Shown here piece by piece: positions 1 through 8,761 of a stretch of 64,000 nt of DNA. How positions within the stretch are numbered: the first letter of the stretch is position 1; each line of letters starts with the position of its first letter. The DNA is from Nitrospirota bacterium (GTDB taxonomy: Bacteria > Nitrospirota > Nitrospiria > SBBL01 > JAADHI01): the NCBI GenBank assembly GCA_029261195.1, contig JAJDBU010000072.1, positions 1-64,000 on the forward strand, written 5' to 3'. The notes under the pieces are model-generated. The model was not told where the DNA came from. It did not search any database and was given only the letters and a program-made list of their open reading frames with translations. The position numbers and the translations under genes are program-made.

Positions 1-71
1 CCAACTGCTAGGCCTCCCTCTGCTTGTTTCAATATCCCTACAATCTGACTTTCGCTAAATCGCTGCTTCAT
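1..71 (-). CDS. IS3-family transposase OrfA, N-terminal fragment (cut by window edge)
   Basis: The minus strand from 71 reads MKQRFSESQIVGILKQAEGG, the typical start of the helix-turn-helix OrfA of IS3-family transposases, which binds the element ends and is joined to the OrfB DDE integrase by frameshifting. A strong ribosome site, GGGAGG, sits a few bases before the ATG. Only 23 codons are visible, so subgroup and intactness cannot be judged. It is too short for the ORF track. Confidence 0.8.
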   Translation of the reverse strand, partial: MKQRFSESQIVGILKQAEGGLAV

Positions 72-146
72 CGTAAAACCTCCCTCAAATAATGATAGAA
101 AATTCTACTCCCAATCACTACTATTTTTCGGGGGGATTACCGGCCG
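1..146 (-). mobile_element. End of an IS3-family insertion sequence
   Basis: The left edge of the window holds the first codons of an IS3-type OrfA on the minus strand plus its short leader. Reading the minus strand, the leader contains the stretch CCCCCCGAAAAATAG, which resembles the C-run-plus-A-run terminal repeats of IS3-family elements, so the element tip probably lies near position 136-146. The exact tip, its inverted repeat partner and the target duplication lie outside the window or cannot be fixed here. The element abuts a truncated sensor-kinase gene, which it appears to have interrupted. Confidence 0.6.
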
Positions 147-981
147 AGAATCTTCAGAAATATATGATTTGGTTTGCCTTTTTTACATTACTTTCAGGCG
201 CGGGTTCCTTTGCGCTTGCTTGGACAACGATACAGCGCGAGGAGGCTGAAAAAAAACTACAAGAAGAAGTGCAGCGCTATGCAGACCTCTTTCAACATGG
301 CAATGACGCGATCTTCATCGTCGATCCGGAAACAAGGTCTTTTCTTGATGTGAATGAAACAGCCGCACAATATTTAGGATATAGCCGGGCAGAACTGCTC
401 CACTTAAAACTGGAGAACCTTTATGCACCGGAAGATGCCGGTCGAAATGCGGCGATCATCAAAGCCTTGAAAGAGAAGGGTGAGATCGTATTTGAGCATG
501 TTCAAATCCGAAAGGATGGCTCGAAGGTCCCCGTGGAGATCAGCAGCCGGGTTGTCTACTACGGAGAACGCTCTGCCTTACAGAGTTTTGTTCGGGATAT
601 CAGCGAGAGAAAACAGTCTGAAAAAGCACGGGAAGACTTGTTGTCTGAGCCGGAAAAAAGAAACGCAGAATTGGAGCGTTTTACCTACACCGTGTCTCAT
701 GACCTGAAGAGTCCACTTGTGACCATAAAAGGCTTCCTCGGTCTATTGAAAGAAGACATCGTATCTGAATCGAAGCACAGGATGCCTTGATCGGTGCCAG
801 CATCGGCATTGTCATCATACCGGATGACGGAGACGAGGTTGTCGATCTTCTGGGGAAGGCCGACAGGGCGATGCACAGGGCAAAGCAAGGCGGCCGCAAT
901 CGCTTCCATTTTTTTACCGGCGAAAATGAGAGCACAGACAGACCTGAAGTGAGATCTCCATCGCGCAACAGTAAAGCGTGA
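92..981 (+). pseudogene. Broken PAS sensor histidine kinase joined to a GGDEF-domain tail
   Basis: The first ORF (92-790) holds a membrane segment (about residues 25-45), a PAS domain with its PAC motif (about 60-175, ending FVRDISERKQ) and the start of a HisKA domain (YTVSHDLKSPLVTIKGFL). It stops about 20 residues after the phospho-acceptor histidine, with no ATPase domain. From about 778 a different frame reads QDALIGASIGIVIIPDDGDE and then ADRAMHRAKQGGRNRFHFF, the end of a GGDEF domain without its catalytic motif. A deletion with a frame change has therefore joined two signalling genes. At the 5' side the first 15 or so residues come from the neighbouring IS end, so the N-terminal sensor region is also lost. 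The locus is a relic; translation of the 232-residue part is possible but it cannot signal. Confidence 0.85.
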
Positions 982-1096
982 TCTCTTGCCCTGAATCCGA
1001 CCATCCCTTACAAATTAAATTTGTGCTAAAATCTTTTGCGGTTCAGGGTTTGAGAACCCATTTCTAACCGACTATTACGTAAGGAGTTTTAAGAAC

Positions 1097-1879
1097 ATGC
1101 GGGTCATTTCTTGGAATGTGAATGGTATTCGTGCAACGATGAAAAAAGGTTTTGCGGCTTCACTTGAAGCCATGAAACCCGACATACTTTGCATTCAGGA
1201 AACAAAAGCACAGGATGATCAAGTGGCCGAGGCATTGACCGAGATTAATGGCTATCACCTGTATAGCAATTCGGCAGTGAAAAAGGGCTATTCGGGGACC
1301 GCTGTTCTCACAAAAAAAGAGCCGCTCTCTGTGGGTTATGACATGGGCATTGAGGTGCATGACCAGGAGGGACGCGTGATTGCCCTTGAATTTGAATCCT
1401 TTTATCTTGTCACGGTCTATACGCCGAATTCCGGAAGCGAACTCAAACGCCTTGAATATCGACAAGGATGGGATGCTGAATTTCTGGACTATCTAAAAAC
1501 CTTGGAACAAGAAAAACCCGTCATCGCCTGTGGAGATCTCAATGTGGCCCATCGACCCATAGATCTGGCCCGTCCCAAAGCAAACTATAATAAGAGCGCT
1601 GGTTATATGCAGGAGGAAATCAACGGACTGGACAACTTGGTGGCTGCTGACTTTATTGACACCTTTAGGTGCATCCACCCGGACAAAGTGAAATACTCCT
1701 GGTGGAGTTTCCGGGCGGGCGCACGTGCCAGAAATGTCGGCTGGAGGATTGATTATCACCTTGTTTCAGCCAGCATGGCCGGACGGATCAAAGATGCGGA
1801 TATCCTGAATGAGGTCATGGGTTCCGACCATTGCCCCGTTACCCTGGATTTGGATGTGTCAGATTTCTGTAAGACTTAA
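1097..1879 (+). CDS. xthA: Exodeoxyribonuclease III
   Basis: A 260-residue member of the exonuclease III/AP endonuclease family, which cleaves DNA 5' to abasic sites and removes 3'-blocking groups in base excision repair. The family motifs are all present: WNVNG near residue 6 (Asn7), IQETK with the metal-binding Glu35, YTPNSG, CGDLNVAH (Asp and Asn of the active site), and the C-terminal GSDHCPV carrying the catalytic His. Length is normal. An AAGGAG box lies 10 bases before the ATG. A 7-bp inverted repeat around one base (ACAAATT A AATTTGT, 1010-1024) lies upstream and might be an operator. The histidinol-phosphatase gene follows after 3 bases, so the two are probably co-transcribed. Confidence 0.95.
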   Translation: MRVISWNVNGIRATMKKGFAASLEAMKPDILCIQETKAQDDQVAEALTEINGYHLYSNSAVKKGYSGTAVLTKKEPLSVGYDMGIEVHDQEGRVIALEFESFYLVTVYTPNSGSELKRLEYRQGWDAEFLDYLKTLEQEKPVIACGDLNVAHRPIDLARPKANYNKSAGYMQEEINGLDNLVAADFIDTFRCIHPDKVKYSWWSFRAGARARNVGWRIDYHLVSASMAGRIKDADILNEVMGSDHCPVTLDLDVSDFCKT

Positions 1880-1882
1880 AAG

Positions 1883-2665
1883 ATGACCCCCACTAACTTC
1901 CATACACATACCTTCAGATGCAATCATGCCACAGGCGATGTCATTGATTATGCCAAGTGTGCTTTCGAACAAGGGTCTCTGGCACTGGGCATCTCTGATC
2001 ATGTGGCATTGCCGGACAACCGCTGGCCGGAAGTGCGTATGCCTTTTGATCAATTAGATGACTACGAACAGGCAATTGAATCGGCAAGAAATATGATGCC
2101 TCAGATGAAAATCTATAAAGGCATGGAGTGTGAGTATGACGCAGCCTACCATAGCTACTTTCAAGATGAATTGCTGGGAGAACGCGCGTATGATTATCTC
2201 ATTGGTGCAGCTCACTACGCACCACTGAAGGGAAAGTGGCTTTTCGCTTTTGACAAACTGGGGACTGCAGAAGCGCTGCTTGCTTACGGGAAGTACTTGA
2301 CCTTGATGATGGAAACAGGCTTGTTTGCTTTTATTGCTCATCCTGATGTTTTTGGTTGCAGTAACGAGACTTGGAATTCGGATCTAACGGCCTGTTCACG
2401 AGATATTCTTGGGGCCGCCGAGGCGACAAACACACCCTTGGAAATCAATGGAAACGGATTTAGAAAAACAATGAAACAAACAAAGGAGGGATTGAGACAC
2501 CCTTACCCCTGGACTCCCTTTTGGGCTTTGGCCGCCGACTATAAAATTAAGGTCATCTGCACATCAGATGCCCATCGACCTGAAGATGTCCTTGCGAATA
2601 TAGATGATGGGCTGGCCTTTGCAAAAAAATTGAATTTAGAAACAATAGAGAATCCCCTTTTTTAA
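1883..2665 (+). CDS. PHP-family histidinol-phosphatase (HisJ type)
   Basis: A 260-residue PHP-superfamily phosphoesterase. HTHTFRCNH at residues 7-15, ISDH near 38, a later AHPD and the C-terminal CTSDAHRPED supply the His/Asp ligands of the trinuclear metal centre. Length and motif order match HisJ-type histidinol-phosphate phosphatases, which carry out the dephosphorylation step of histidine synthesis. It follows xthA after 3 bases and no other his gene is nearby, so the substrate is assigned from family resemblance only. Other PHP phosphoesterases of similar size act on different phosphate esters. Confidence 0.75.
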   Translation: MTPTNFHTHTFRCNHATGDVIDYAKCAFEQGSLALGISDHVALPDNRWPEVRMPFDQLDDYEQAIESARNMMPQMKIYKGMECEYDAAYHSYFQDELLGERAYDYLIGAAHYAPLKGKWLFAFDKLGTAEALLAYGKYLTLMMETGLFAFIAHPDVFGCSNETWNSDLTACSRDILGAAEATNTPLEINGNGFRKTMKQTKEGLRHPYPWTPFWALAADYKIKVICTSDAHRPEDVLANIDDGLAFAKKLNLETIENPLF

Positions 2666-2686
2666 ACCTTTTTTTAGGAGCAATAC

Positions 2687-4492
2687 ATGTCAACATCGGA
2701 AACAGAAACAAACACAGTCACAGGATCAGAAAACGAAGACACAGGCTTTGAGCAATTCGGACTGATTCCTGGCGTTTTAAAGGCCATCAAAGATGCGGGC
2801 TATGAAACGCCCTCTCCCATTCAAAAAGCGACAATTCCATATGTCCTGGCGGGGAAAGATGTTGTGGGTCAGGCGCATACCGGCACAGGGAAAACGGCCG
2901 CCTTCGCTTTGCCGTTATTGTCACGTATCAATCTTAAATTGCTTAAACCTCAGGTTTTTGTACTGACCCCCACACGGGAACTCGCTATTCAAGTTGCAGA
3001 ATCCTTTCAGCATTATGCAGCTCATCTGAGACAATTTCATGTGGTGCCGATTTATGGCGGTCAGGAATATGGCGGACAAATCAGACAACTTAGACGTGGC
3101 GTCCATGTTGTCGTTGGCACACCGGGCCGCGTAATGGACCATATGCGACGTGGCACCTTACAGTTGGATGCCTTGATGTGCCTTGTGCTTGATGAAGCAG
3201 ACGAAATGCTCCGTATGGGTTTTATTGATGATGTCGAATGGATTTTAGAACAGACGCCCGAAAGCCGTCAGACCGCACTCTTTTCCGCCACCATGCCAAA
3301 ACAGATTCTACGCATTGCCAAAAAATACCTGAATGATCCGAAAGAAGTCTCCATAAAAATGCCGACCGCTACAGCCGGAACAATTAGACAACGCTACTGG
3401 ATGGTCAGCGGCGCTCATAAGCTAGATGCTTTGACTCGGATATTAGAAGCAGAGTCACTGGATGCCGTTTTAATCTTTGTGAGAACAAAAGTCTCAACCG
3501 TTGAGTTATCGGAAAAACTGGAGGCGCGGGGTTATGCCTCATCTGCCTTAAATGGAGACCTGCCTCAAGCGAGGCGAGAGCGAACGATCAGCCAATTAAA
3601 AAGCGGGAAACTTGACATTATCGTTGCGACCGATGTTGCCGCACGGGGTCTGGATGTAGAACGCATCAGTCATGTCATTAATTACGATATTCCCTATGAC
3701 ACCGAAGCCTATGTTCACCGCATCGGGCGAACCGGTCGGGCAGGGCGAACCGGCGAAGCCATTTTATTCGCCTCTCCGAGAGAACGGCGCATGTTGTATG
3801 AGATCGAAAGGGCCACAAAACAAAAAATTGCCCTCATGTCTTTGCCTTCGACAAATGTCATTAATAACAAGCGCATTGCCAACTTTAAACAGAAGATTAC
3901 CGACATGCTCGCTCAAGAGGATTTTGAGTTTTATGCCGAACTGATCGAACAATATCGACAGGAACATGATGTACCGGCACTGGACATTGCCGCCGCCCTG
4001 GCGAAGTTATTTCAGGGAAAGCGTCCTTTGCTTTTAAAAGATGATCCCAAGCCTGCAAGAGCGCCGATTGCTTCAAGGGCTTCAGGATATGACTCAAGCG
4101 TCAAAAAGGGAAGCTTGAGGGCAAGGAAAAGCCCTGCTTCTCAGGCTCCGCCTTCAGCAGGTATGGCACGGTATCGTGTCGAAGTCGGCCACATTCACGG
4201 GGCGAGTGCACGACATCTGGTCGGCGCAATCTCCAACGAGGCTGATCTGGACAGCAAGCATATCGGCAAAATCGAAGTGCATGAAAATTTCAGCACCGTT
4301 GATCTGCCGGAAGGTATGCCGAGAGAGACTTTTCGACTTCTGAAAACAGTGTGGGTGCTGGGTCAGCAACTCAACCTCTCAAAGCCGAGCGCGACAAAAA
4401 AATGGCTGGATCTGAAAAAGAAAGACCCTGCCAATGAAAAGGAGATCAAGAAGAGGGGTGTTGGTTTTAAGAGAGAAGCACAAGAGAGCTGA
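2687..4492 (+). CDS. deaD: DEAD-box ATP-dependent RNA helicase, DeaD/CsdA type
   Basis: A 601-residue RNA helicase that remodels structured RNA, typically in ribosome assembly, mRNA decay and cold adaptation. The motifs run in order: Q motif (TPSPIQK, 41-47), Walker A AHTGTGKT (63-70), PTRELA, TPGRVMDH, DEAD (169-172), SAT, then in the second RecA domain FVRTK, ATDVAARGLD and HRIGRTGRAGRTG. After a basic linker, residues about 485-560 (YRVEVGHIHGASARHLVGAI) form the DbpA-type RNA-binding fold, and the tail is Lys-rich. This domain order is that of DeaD rather than the shorter RhlE or SrmB. The ribosome site is AGGAG, 21 bases after the previous stop. Confidence 0.93.
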   Translation: MSTSETETNTVTGSENEDTGFEQFGLIPGVLKAIKDAGYETPSPIQKATIPYVLAGKDVVGQAHTGTGKTAAFALPLLSRINLKLLKPQVFVLTPTRELAIQVAESFQHYAAHLRQFHVVPIYGGQEYGGQIRQLRRGVHVVVGTPGRVMDHMRRGTLQLDALMCLVLDEADEMLRMGFIDDVEWILEQTPESRQTALFSATMPKQILRIAKKYLNDPKEVSIKMPTATAGTIRQRYWMVSGAHKLDALTRILEAESLDAVLIFVRTKVSTVELSEKLEARGYASSALNGDLPQARRERTISQLKSGKLDIIVATDVAARGLDVERISHVINYDIPYDTEAYVHRIGRTGRAGRTGEAILFASPRERRMLYEIERATKQKIALMSLPSTNVINNKRIANFKQKITDMLAQEDFEFYAELIEQYRQEHDVPALDIAAALAKLFQGKRPLLLKDDPKPARAPIASRASGYDSSVKKGSLRARKSPASQAPPSAGMARYRVEVGHIHGASARHLVGAISNEADLDSKHIGKIEVHENFSTVDLPEGMPRETFRLLKTVWVLGQQLNLSKPSATKKWLDLKKKDPANEKEIKKRGVGFKREAQES

Positions 4493-4573
4493 AGAGTCTT
4501 AAGGAACTGAAGTAAGACATCATTTAGTAATTCCATGGGCTTCTGTGTGTCGACAGATTTTGATTAGGTTAAA

Positions 4574-4966
4574 TCAGACACAATTCTTAAAAAGAGCATT
4601 TTTATGCCCCGGATCGGGATCACCTGTATTGACATCAAGTAAGAAATGAAGGACTTCGTGTTTCCAGACATAGAGTGAGCCCACCTTTAAGAAATTGGGA
4701 TTGACATACTCTCCGCTACAGCCGGACGCATAGTGCTTGCAGGGAAATGTAGGCGGCATAAATACAACTGAAATATCCTCAAAGGCCCCTTTTTCAAAAG
4801 TGCCGCATTCTTTGGTCTCGGAAAAGGCTTTCTTTAGAAAAGTTTCTGTTGAAGAGTCGACAAAAACGCCTGTCGGTCCTGCGGAGACATTGGTTCCACA
4901 CCCGGCGATGCTGAACATGAGCAGTCCGAATAAGGCAAAAAATATGGGCTGTGTGTGCGTCGTCAT
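4574..4966 (-). CDS. Putative lipoprotein with an HExxH metalloprotease-like motif
   Basis: About 130 residues from the ATG at 4966; the ORF track begins 3 codons earlier at a TTG. The N-terminus is a lipoprotein signal (IFFALFGLLMFSIAGC), so the mature protein should be lipid-anchored. Near the C-terminus it reads WKHEVLHFLLDVNTGDPDPGH, an HExxH with a third His 13 residues after the second, the spacing used by some small zinc metalloproteases. Four further cysteines follow the lipid-modified one and could form disulphides. I do not recognise the family. Activity is inferred only from the motif. It is convergent with deaD and stands alone. Confidence 0.65.
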   Translation of the reverse strand: MTTHTQPIFFALFGLLMFSIAGCGTNVSAGPTGVFVDSSTETFLKKAFSETKECGTFEKGAFEDISVVFMPPTFPCKHYASGCSGEYVNPNFLKVGSLYVWKHEVLHFLLDVNTGDPDPGHKNALFKNCV

Positions 4967-5276
4967 TTTGATCAAACCTGCAAAACCAAAGCTCCTGAAT
5001 GCCCCTCTTCACTCTAACTGCTCGGGGTATTCTGCAGGTTTGATGCCATTTCTCATTTCCCTATAAAATACTGATTTTCTTCCAGAAATACGGGGAATAT
5101 CTAAAAATAAATAAAGAAACAAGACAGGAATGTCCTCATGCGACCGGCAAAAAATTCCCGGCATCCGGGCACTGGGCACTTTTTGTCAAAATAGAACCTG
5201 AGCTACCCATTTTTGGGCGGACATTTTTGATTGAGTTCAAAAGAAAGTGGAAAGAAAAGAACAGGGGGGCAAGTCG
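4967..5276. other. Intergenic region with no recognisable gene
   Basis: About 310 bases between two minus-strand genes. No ORF with a convincing ribosome site or family resemblance, no tRNA-like fold and no strong hairpin were seen. It should hold the promoter of the lipoprotein gene, but no clear -35/-10 pair could be assigned. Confidence 0.5.
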
Positions 5277-5963
5277 TCAGTTGATCGCAGCTGACTTAGC
5301 CTTCGTCCCCATGATTTTTCGATGAACAAAGAAGTAGATCAATGTAACGAAGGATAGACTCAGCAAAATCCATGGAAAATAATCATGCAGTCGGCGACCG
5401 CCATCGCGGACAAGATCTGCGTAGCTCATTCCGCCGGCAAGGCTGGCCATGTAGTAACCGATTGCAGCAAGAATAATAGACCAGATCCCCGCACCCAGGC
5501 CGGTAAAGAGCGTAAAACGTGCAAGCGGCATTCTCGAAAGTCCGGCAGGAATCGAAATGAGCTGGCGAATCCCCGGAAGTAGGCGACAGACGAATGTCGC
5601 GATGTCGCCGTAACGATTAAAGATTTCTTCAGCCCTCGCAATGGCAGGAGGCGAAAGGAAAAAATATTTTCCGTATCGGTATAAAAACGGCCGCCCCAGC
5701 TTTAAAAAAAGGAAGTAGTTGATATAGGCCCCGACGATGGAGCCGATTGTGCCGCAAATAATAACAATGAGTAAATCCGTTATCGGTATCCCAAAAAAAA
5801 GTTCCGCGCGATAGGCCAGAAAACCGGCGGGGATCATCACTACTTCGCTTGGAAAGGGAATGAAGGAGCTTTCGACCGTCATCAACAGAAAGACGATTAG
5901 AAAACCCCAAAGGGTCGCGTATGCGACCCCTAATTCGACATATTGAATTAAATACTGTGTCAT
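5277..5963 (-). CDS. DedA-family membrane protein
   Basis: About 228 residues from the ATG at 5963 (MTQYLIQYV); the 8 codons upstream in the ORF track run into an intergenic repeat and are unlikely to be coding. DedA/SNARE-associated proteins are inner-membrane proteins linked to lipid carrier flipping and envelope homeostasis. The sequence shows about five hydrophobic segments, the early ESSFIPFPSEVVMIPAG motif with its conserved acidic residue, and the family block FVCRLLPGIRQLISIPAGLSRM with the conserved Arg and Gly residues. The closest subtype by these motifs is the DedA/YohD kind. Substrate unknown. Confidence 0.88.
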   Translation of the reverse strand: MTQYLIQYVELGVAYATLWGFLIVFLLMTVESSFIPFPSEVVMIPAGFLAYRAELFFGIPITDLLIVIICGTIGSIVGAYINYFLFLKLGRPFLYRYGKYFFLSPPAIARAEEIFNRYGDIATFVCRLLPGIRQLISIPAGLSRMPLARFTLFTGLGAGIWSIILAAIGYYMASLAGGMSYADLVRDGGRRLHDYFPWILLSLSFVTLIYFFVHRKIMGTKAKSAAIN

Positions 5964-5981
5964 ACAATCGGGGCCTTCCGG

Positions 5982-6059
5982 CGTCATTCCAGCATTTTTC
6001 TAGCTGGAATCCATGTCCTTCAGGCGCTAGATTCCCGCCAGGGGCATGCGGGAATGACG
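5982..6059. repeat. REP-like palindromic intergenic repeat, copy 1
   Basis: A compound palindrome beginning CGTCATTCC and ending GGAATGACG, with internal GGAATCCATG and GATTCCCGCC arms. Related single palindromes occur at 10052-10084 and 59942-59973. It lies between two minus-strand genes, just upstream of the dedA start. The outer arms pair perfectly over 9 bases. Confidence 0.7.
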
Positions 6060-6092
6060 AGAAAAATTAAGATAACATTACTTCCCGACAAG

Positions 6093-7196
6093 CTATTTCA
6101 TAGTAGTTGTTTTTGCTAGGGCTTTTTTTTCGATCGATTCGGCGATGTCAAAGTGTTCTTCGGAACCGATTAACTCGCGTAAATCTTCCGGATCTTCGTC
6201 ACGCGAACCCATCAAAAACTGCTCCTTTAAAAAGAGGATGCGAGCGAGCGATTGTACGAGCCTTTTTTCTGAAATCTTTCCACTTTTTACTGCAGCAGTC
6301 AGAGCATCCACAACAGCATACTGCTCAGCAGGCGTGTGACAAACTAAGGCCATGTCGGAGCCGACCTGAATAGCGCGCACAGCCGCTTCTGCAACCGTAA
6401 AGGAATCGGTAATGCCCTTCATTTCAAGATCATCTGTGATGACAACACCCTCATATTCCAATGTTCTACGCAATAAGTCCGTGACCACACTTGCTGAAAG
6501 TGAGGCTGGAAGCTCATCATCGAACGCGGAGCAGCAAATATGTGCGGTCATCAAGCAGGGGAGGCGGTTTTCGATCGCATGGACAAAAGGCCGGAGTTCC
6601 AGGTCGGTCAGGCGAATAATTTCATGCTGAACCCGGGGCAGACCCTCATGTGAATCAAGGTCCGTGTCTCCATGCCCTGGAAAATGTTTTCCGCAGGGGA
6701 TGATTTTTTGATCCAGCATCGCCGCGATGATGGATAAACTGTGCTTTGAAACCTGGGTCGGATTGGTGCCGAAGGCCCGGTCCCCGATCACTGGATTCTT
6801 CGGATTAGTATCGACATCCAAGACCGGCGCAAAATTCATATTGATGCCAACCCCCAGAAGCTCCTTGGAAATTGCCTCTCCAAACTGATAGGTCAAGGGA
6901 ACGGAATCGCATTGGCCTACAGTTCGGGCTGAAGGAAATTGCGTGAAGGGCAAGGGCATGCGAGAAACCCGGCCACCTTCCTGATCGACCGCAATCAAGA
7001 GGGGGGCATCCGGAGCAAGCTTTTGGAGGGAAGCCGTTAACTCGGCACACTGTTCAGGGCTTTCAATATTCCGGGAAAAAAGGATCACCCCTCCGACATA
7101 ACGGTTCTGAATTAAATCTTTGATCTCTTTTGAGGGCGTTAAGCCTTCAAATCCGGCCATCAGGAGTTGGCCGATTTTATGTGTCAGCTTCATCAT
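6093..7196 (-). CDS. nagZ: Beta-N-acetylhexosaminidase (glycoside hydrolase 3)
   Basis: A 367-residue GH3 enzyme that removes N-acetylglucosamine from anhydro-muropeptides during cytoplasmic peptidoglycan recycling. Diagnostic motifs are DQEGGRVSR (71-79), FAPVLDVD (122-129), the NagZ signature KHFPGHGDTDLDSHEGLP (170-187) whose His-Asp pair supplies the acid/base, and TDDLEM (254-259) with the catalytic Asp. No signal peptide, as expected for NagZ. The start is one of two adjacent ATGs (7196 or 7193); the AGGA box fits the second slightly better. It follows pepA after 5 bases on the same strand, so the two are probably one operon. Confidence 0.94.
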   Translation of the reverse strand: MMKLTHKIGQLLMAGFEGLTPSKEIKDLIQNRYVGGVILFSRNIESPEQCAELTASLQKLAPDAPLLIAVDQEGGRVSRMPLPFTQFPSARTVGQCDSVPLTYQFGEAISKELLGVGINMNFAPVLDVDTNPKNPVIGDRAFGTNPTQVSKHSLSIIAAMLDQKIIPCGKHFPGHGDTDLDSHEGLPRVQHEIIRLTDLELRPFVHAIENRLPCLMTAHICCSAFDDELPASLSASVVTDLLRRTLEYEGVVITDDLEMKGITDSFTVAEAAVRAIQVGSDMALVCHTPAEQYAVVDALTAAVKSGKISEKRLVQSLARILFLKEQFLMGSRDEDPEDLRELIGSEEHFDIAESIEKKALAKTTTMK

Positions 7197-7201
7197 TTTT
7201 C

Positions 7202-8737
7202 CTATTTCGTGCTTGGTTTTTTCCGTTTCGCACTTGCGCTCAGGTAGTTGATAAGGAGGCGAACGCCGATCCCGGTCGCCCCCTTCGGAATATAAGCATG
7301 TCGGGCGTCACTGTACCAAGAAGTCCCGGCAATGTCGAGATGAACCCAGGGGATCTCTCCGACAAACTGCTTCAAAAAAAGGCCTGCTGTAATTGTCCCG
7401 GCAGAGCGGCCGCCGACATTTTTCAGGTCGGCGACATCTCCTTCGATCTGATTGAAATATTCGTCCCAGAGCGGCAGAGGCCAGAGTCGCTCACCGCAGG
7501 CTTCCCCGGCCCCTTGTATCCTGGAAATCAGAGCCGGATTATTTCCCATGAGCCCAATCGCGTGGTGGCCAAGCGCGATCACACAAGCGCCGGTTAGAGT
7601 GGCCAAGTCGATCATTGCAGTCGGCTTGTAGCGGGCTGCGTAGCTCAGGGCATCGGCAAGAAGCAGTCTCCCTTCCGCATCGGTATTGTCAATCTGAACC
7701 GTCTTGCCGGAGAGCGTTGTCACGACATCTCCCGGATGAACTGCGGTGCCGCTCGGCATATTGTCCGTTGAGGGAATCAGGGCAACGACGTTGATGGGAA
7801 GTTTAAGCTCAACCAGGACCTTCATCACGCCCAGCACTGTTGCACCGCCAGACATGTCGTATTTCATTTGATCCATGTTGGCAGAGGGCTTTATGGAGAT
7901 GCCGCCGGAATCGAAGGTGACGGCCTTTCCAACCAAGGCGACCGGACGGCTCTTAAGCGACGCGCTTCCCCGGTATTCAATGACGATAAATTTCGGGTCT
8001 TCTTCTGTTCCAAGCGTGACGGCGTGGAAGGCGCCCATGCCGAGTTTTTTGATATTGGCGCGCTCAAGGATTTCAACCTGTACCTCGTCATGCTCTGCAA
8101 GCAGAGTCGCTTCTTTTGCCAGATAACCCGGCGTCACAATATTTGCCGGAGCATTACAAAGATCACGCACATAGCGCACACCCTCTGCGATAGCCTTTCC
8201 AGCTTGTCCTCCCTGTTCAGCATCGACGCAAAGCTTTTCATCCGGGACAATGAGGGTGCAGGATTTAATTTCTTTGCCCTCTTTATTTTTTGATTCCTTC
8301 GATTTAAAACGATCAAATCGATACAGGCTTAAAAGCACCCCTTCAACAAGGACCTGTGCCAGCTCTGTCACCGTTCCCTTCTTCGCAAGCAACTTGGGAT
8401 CGCAATGGACAAGCAATGCCGTCGTACCGATTTTTTTAGCAACGCTCGTTCCCTTTCCGACCGCCTGTCGTAGCCGATCAGCGCTTAGCTCTCCTCGCTC
8501 GCCCAGGCCAACAAGAACAAGCCGTTTCACCCCGACGGGCGCCGTAGGCCGGATCAGAATGGTTTCCAGAAATTTGCCCTCAAAGCCATCGGAGCTTAGG
8601 ATCTTTTTTAAGCCTCCCTCCATCGCCCGATCAATTGAAGCGGCAGGGCCTCGAATCCCTTCCCCCTCAAAAAGCCCCAGAACCAAACACTCCCCTGAAA
8701 CCTTCTCCAGACTTCCGCTCGTCACAGTAATTTCCAT
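7202..8737 (-). CDS. pepA: Leucyl aminopeptidase (M17)
   Basis: A 511-residue cytosolic M17 aminopeptidase, a hexameric two-metal enzyme that removes N-terminal residues from peptides. The C-terminal catalytic domain carries VGKAVTFDSGGISIKP (metal-binding Lys and Asp), MKYDMSGGA (Asp) and the signature NTDAEGRLLLADAL (Asp, Glu and catalytic Arg). The N-terminal third is the macro-like regulatory domain. Length is normal. Some PepA proteins also bind DNA; nothing here shows that. It is followed by nagZ, suggesting joint peptide and muropeptide turnover. Confidence 0.95.
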   Translation of the reverse strand: MEITVTSGSLEKVSGECLVLGLFEGEGIRGPAASIDRAMEGGLKKILSSDGFEGKFLETILIRPTAPVGVKRLVLVGLGERGELSADRLRQAVGKGTSVAKKIGTTALLVHCDPKLLAKKGTVTELAQVLVEGVLLSLYRFDRFKSKESKNKEGKEIKSCTLIVPDEKLCVDAEQGGQAGKAIAEGVRYVRDLCNAPANIVTPGYLAKEATLLAEHDEVQVEILERANIKKLGMGAFHAVTLGTEEDPKFIVIEYRGSASLKSRPVALVGKAVTFDSGGISIKPSANMDQMKYDMSGGATVLGVMKVLVELKLPINVVALIPSTDNMPSGTAVHPGDVVTTLSGKTVQIDNTDAEGRLLLADALSYAARYKPTAMIDLATLTGACVIALGHHAIGLMGNNPALISRIQGAGEACGERLWPLPLWDEYFNQIEGDVADLKNVGGRSAGTITAGLFLKQFVGEIPWVHLDIAGTSWYSDARHAYIPKGATGIGVRLLINYLSASAKRKKPSTK

Positions 8738-8761
8738 TATTTTTTATACTCCCTCTATGCT

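Noticed and set aside
700-800. Programmed frameshift joining the kinase and GGDEF parts
   Set aside because: The kinase ATPase domain and the GGDEF catalytic half are both missing, so a deletion explains the junction better than recoding.
7130-7597. 155-codon plus-strand ORF over pepA
   Set aside because: Antisense to pepA and nagZ, Pro/Arg-rich composition typical of shadow frames.
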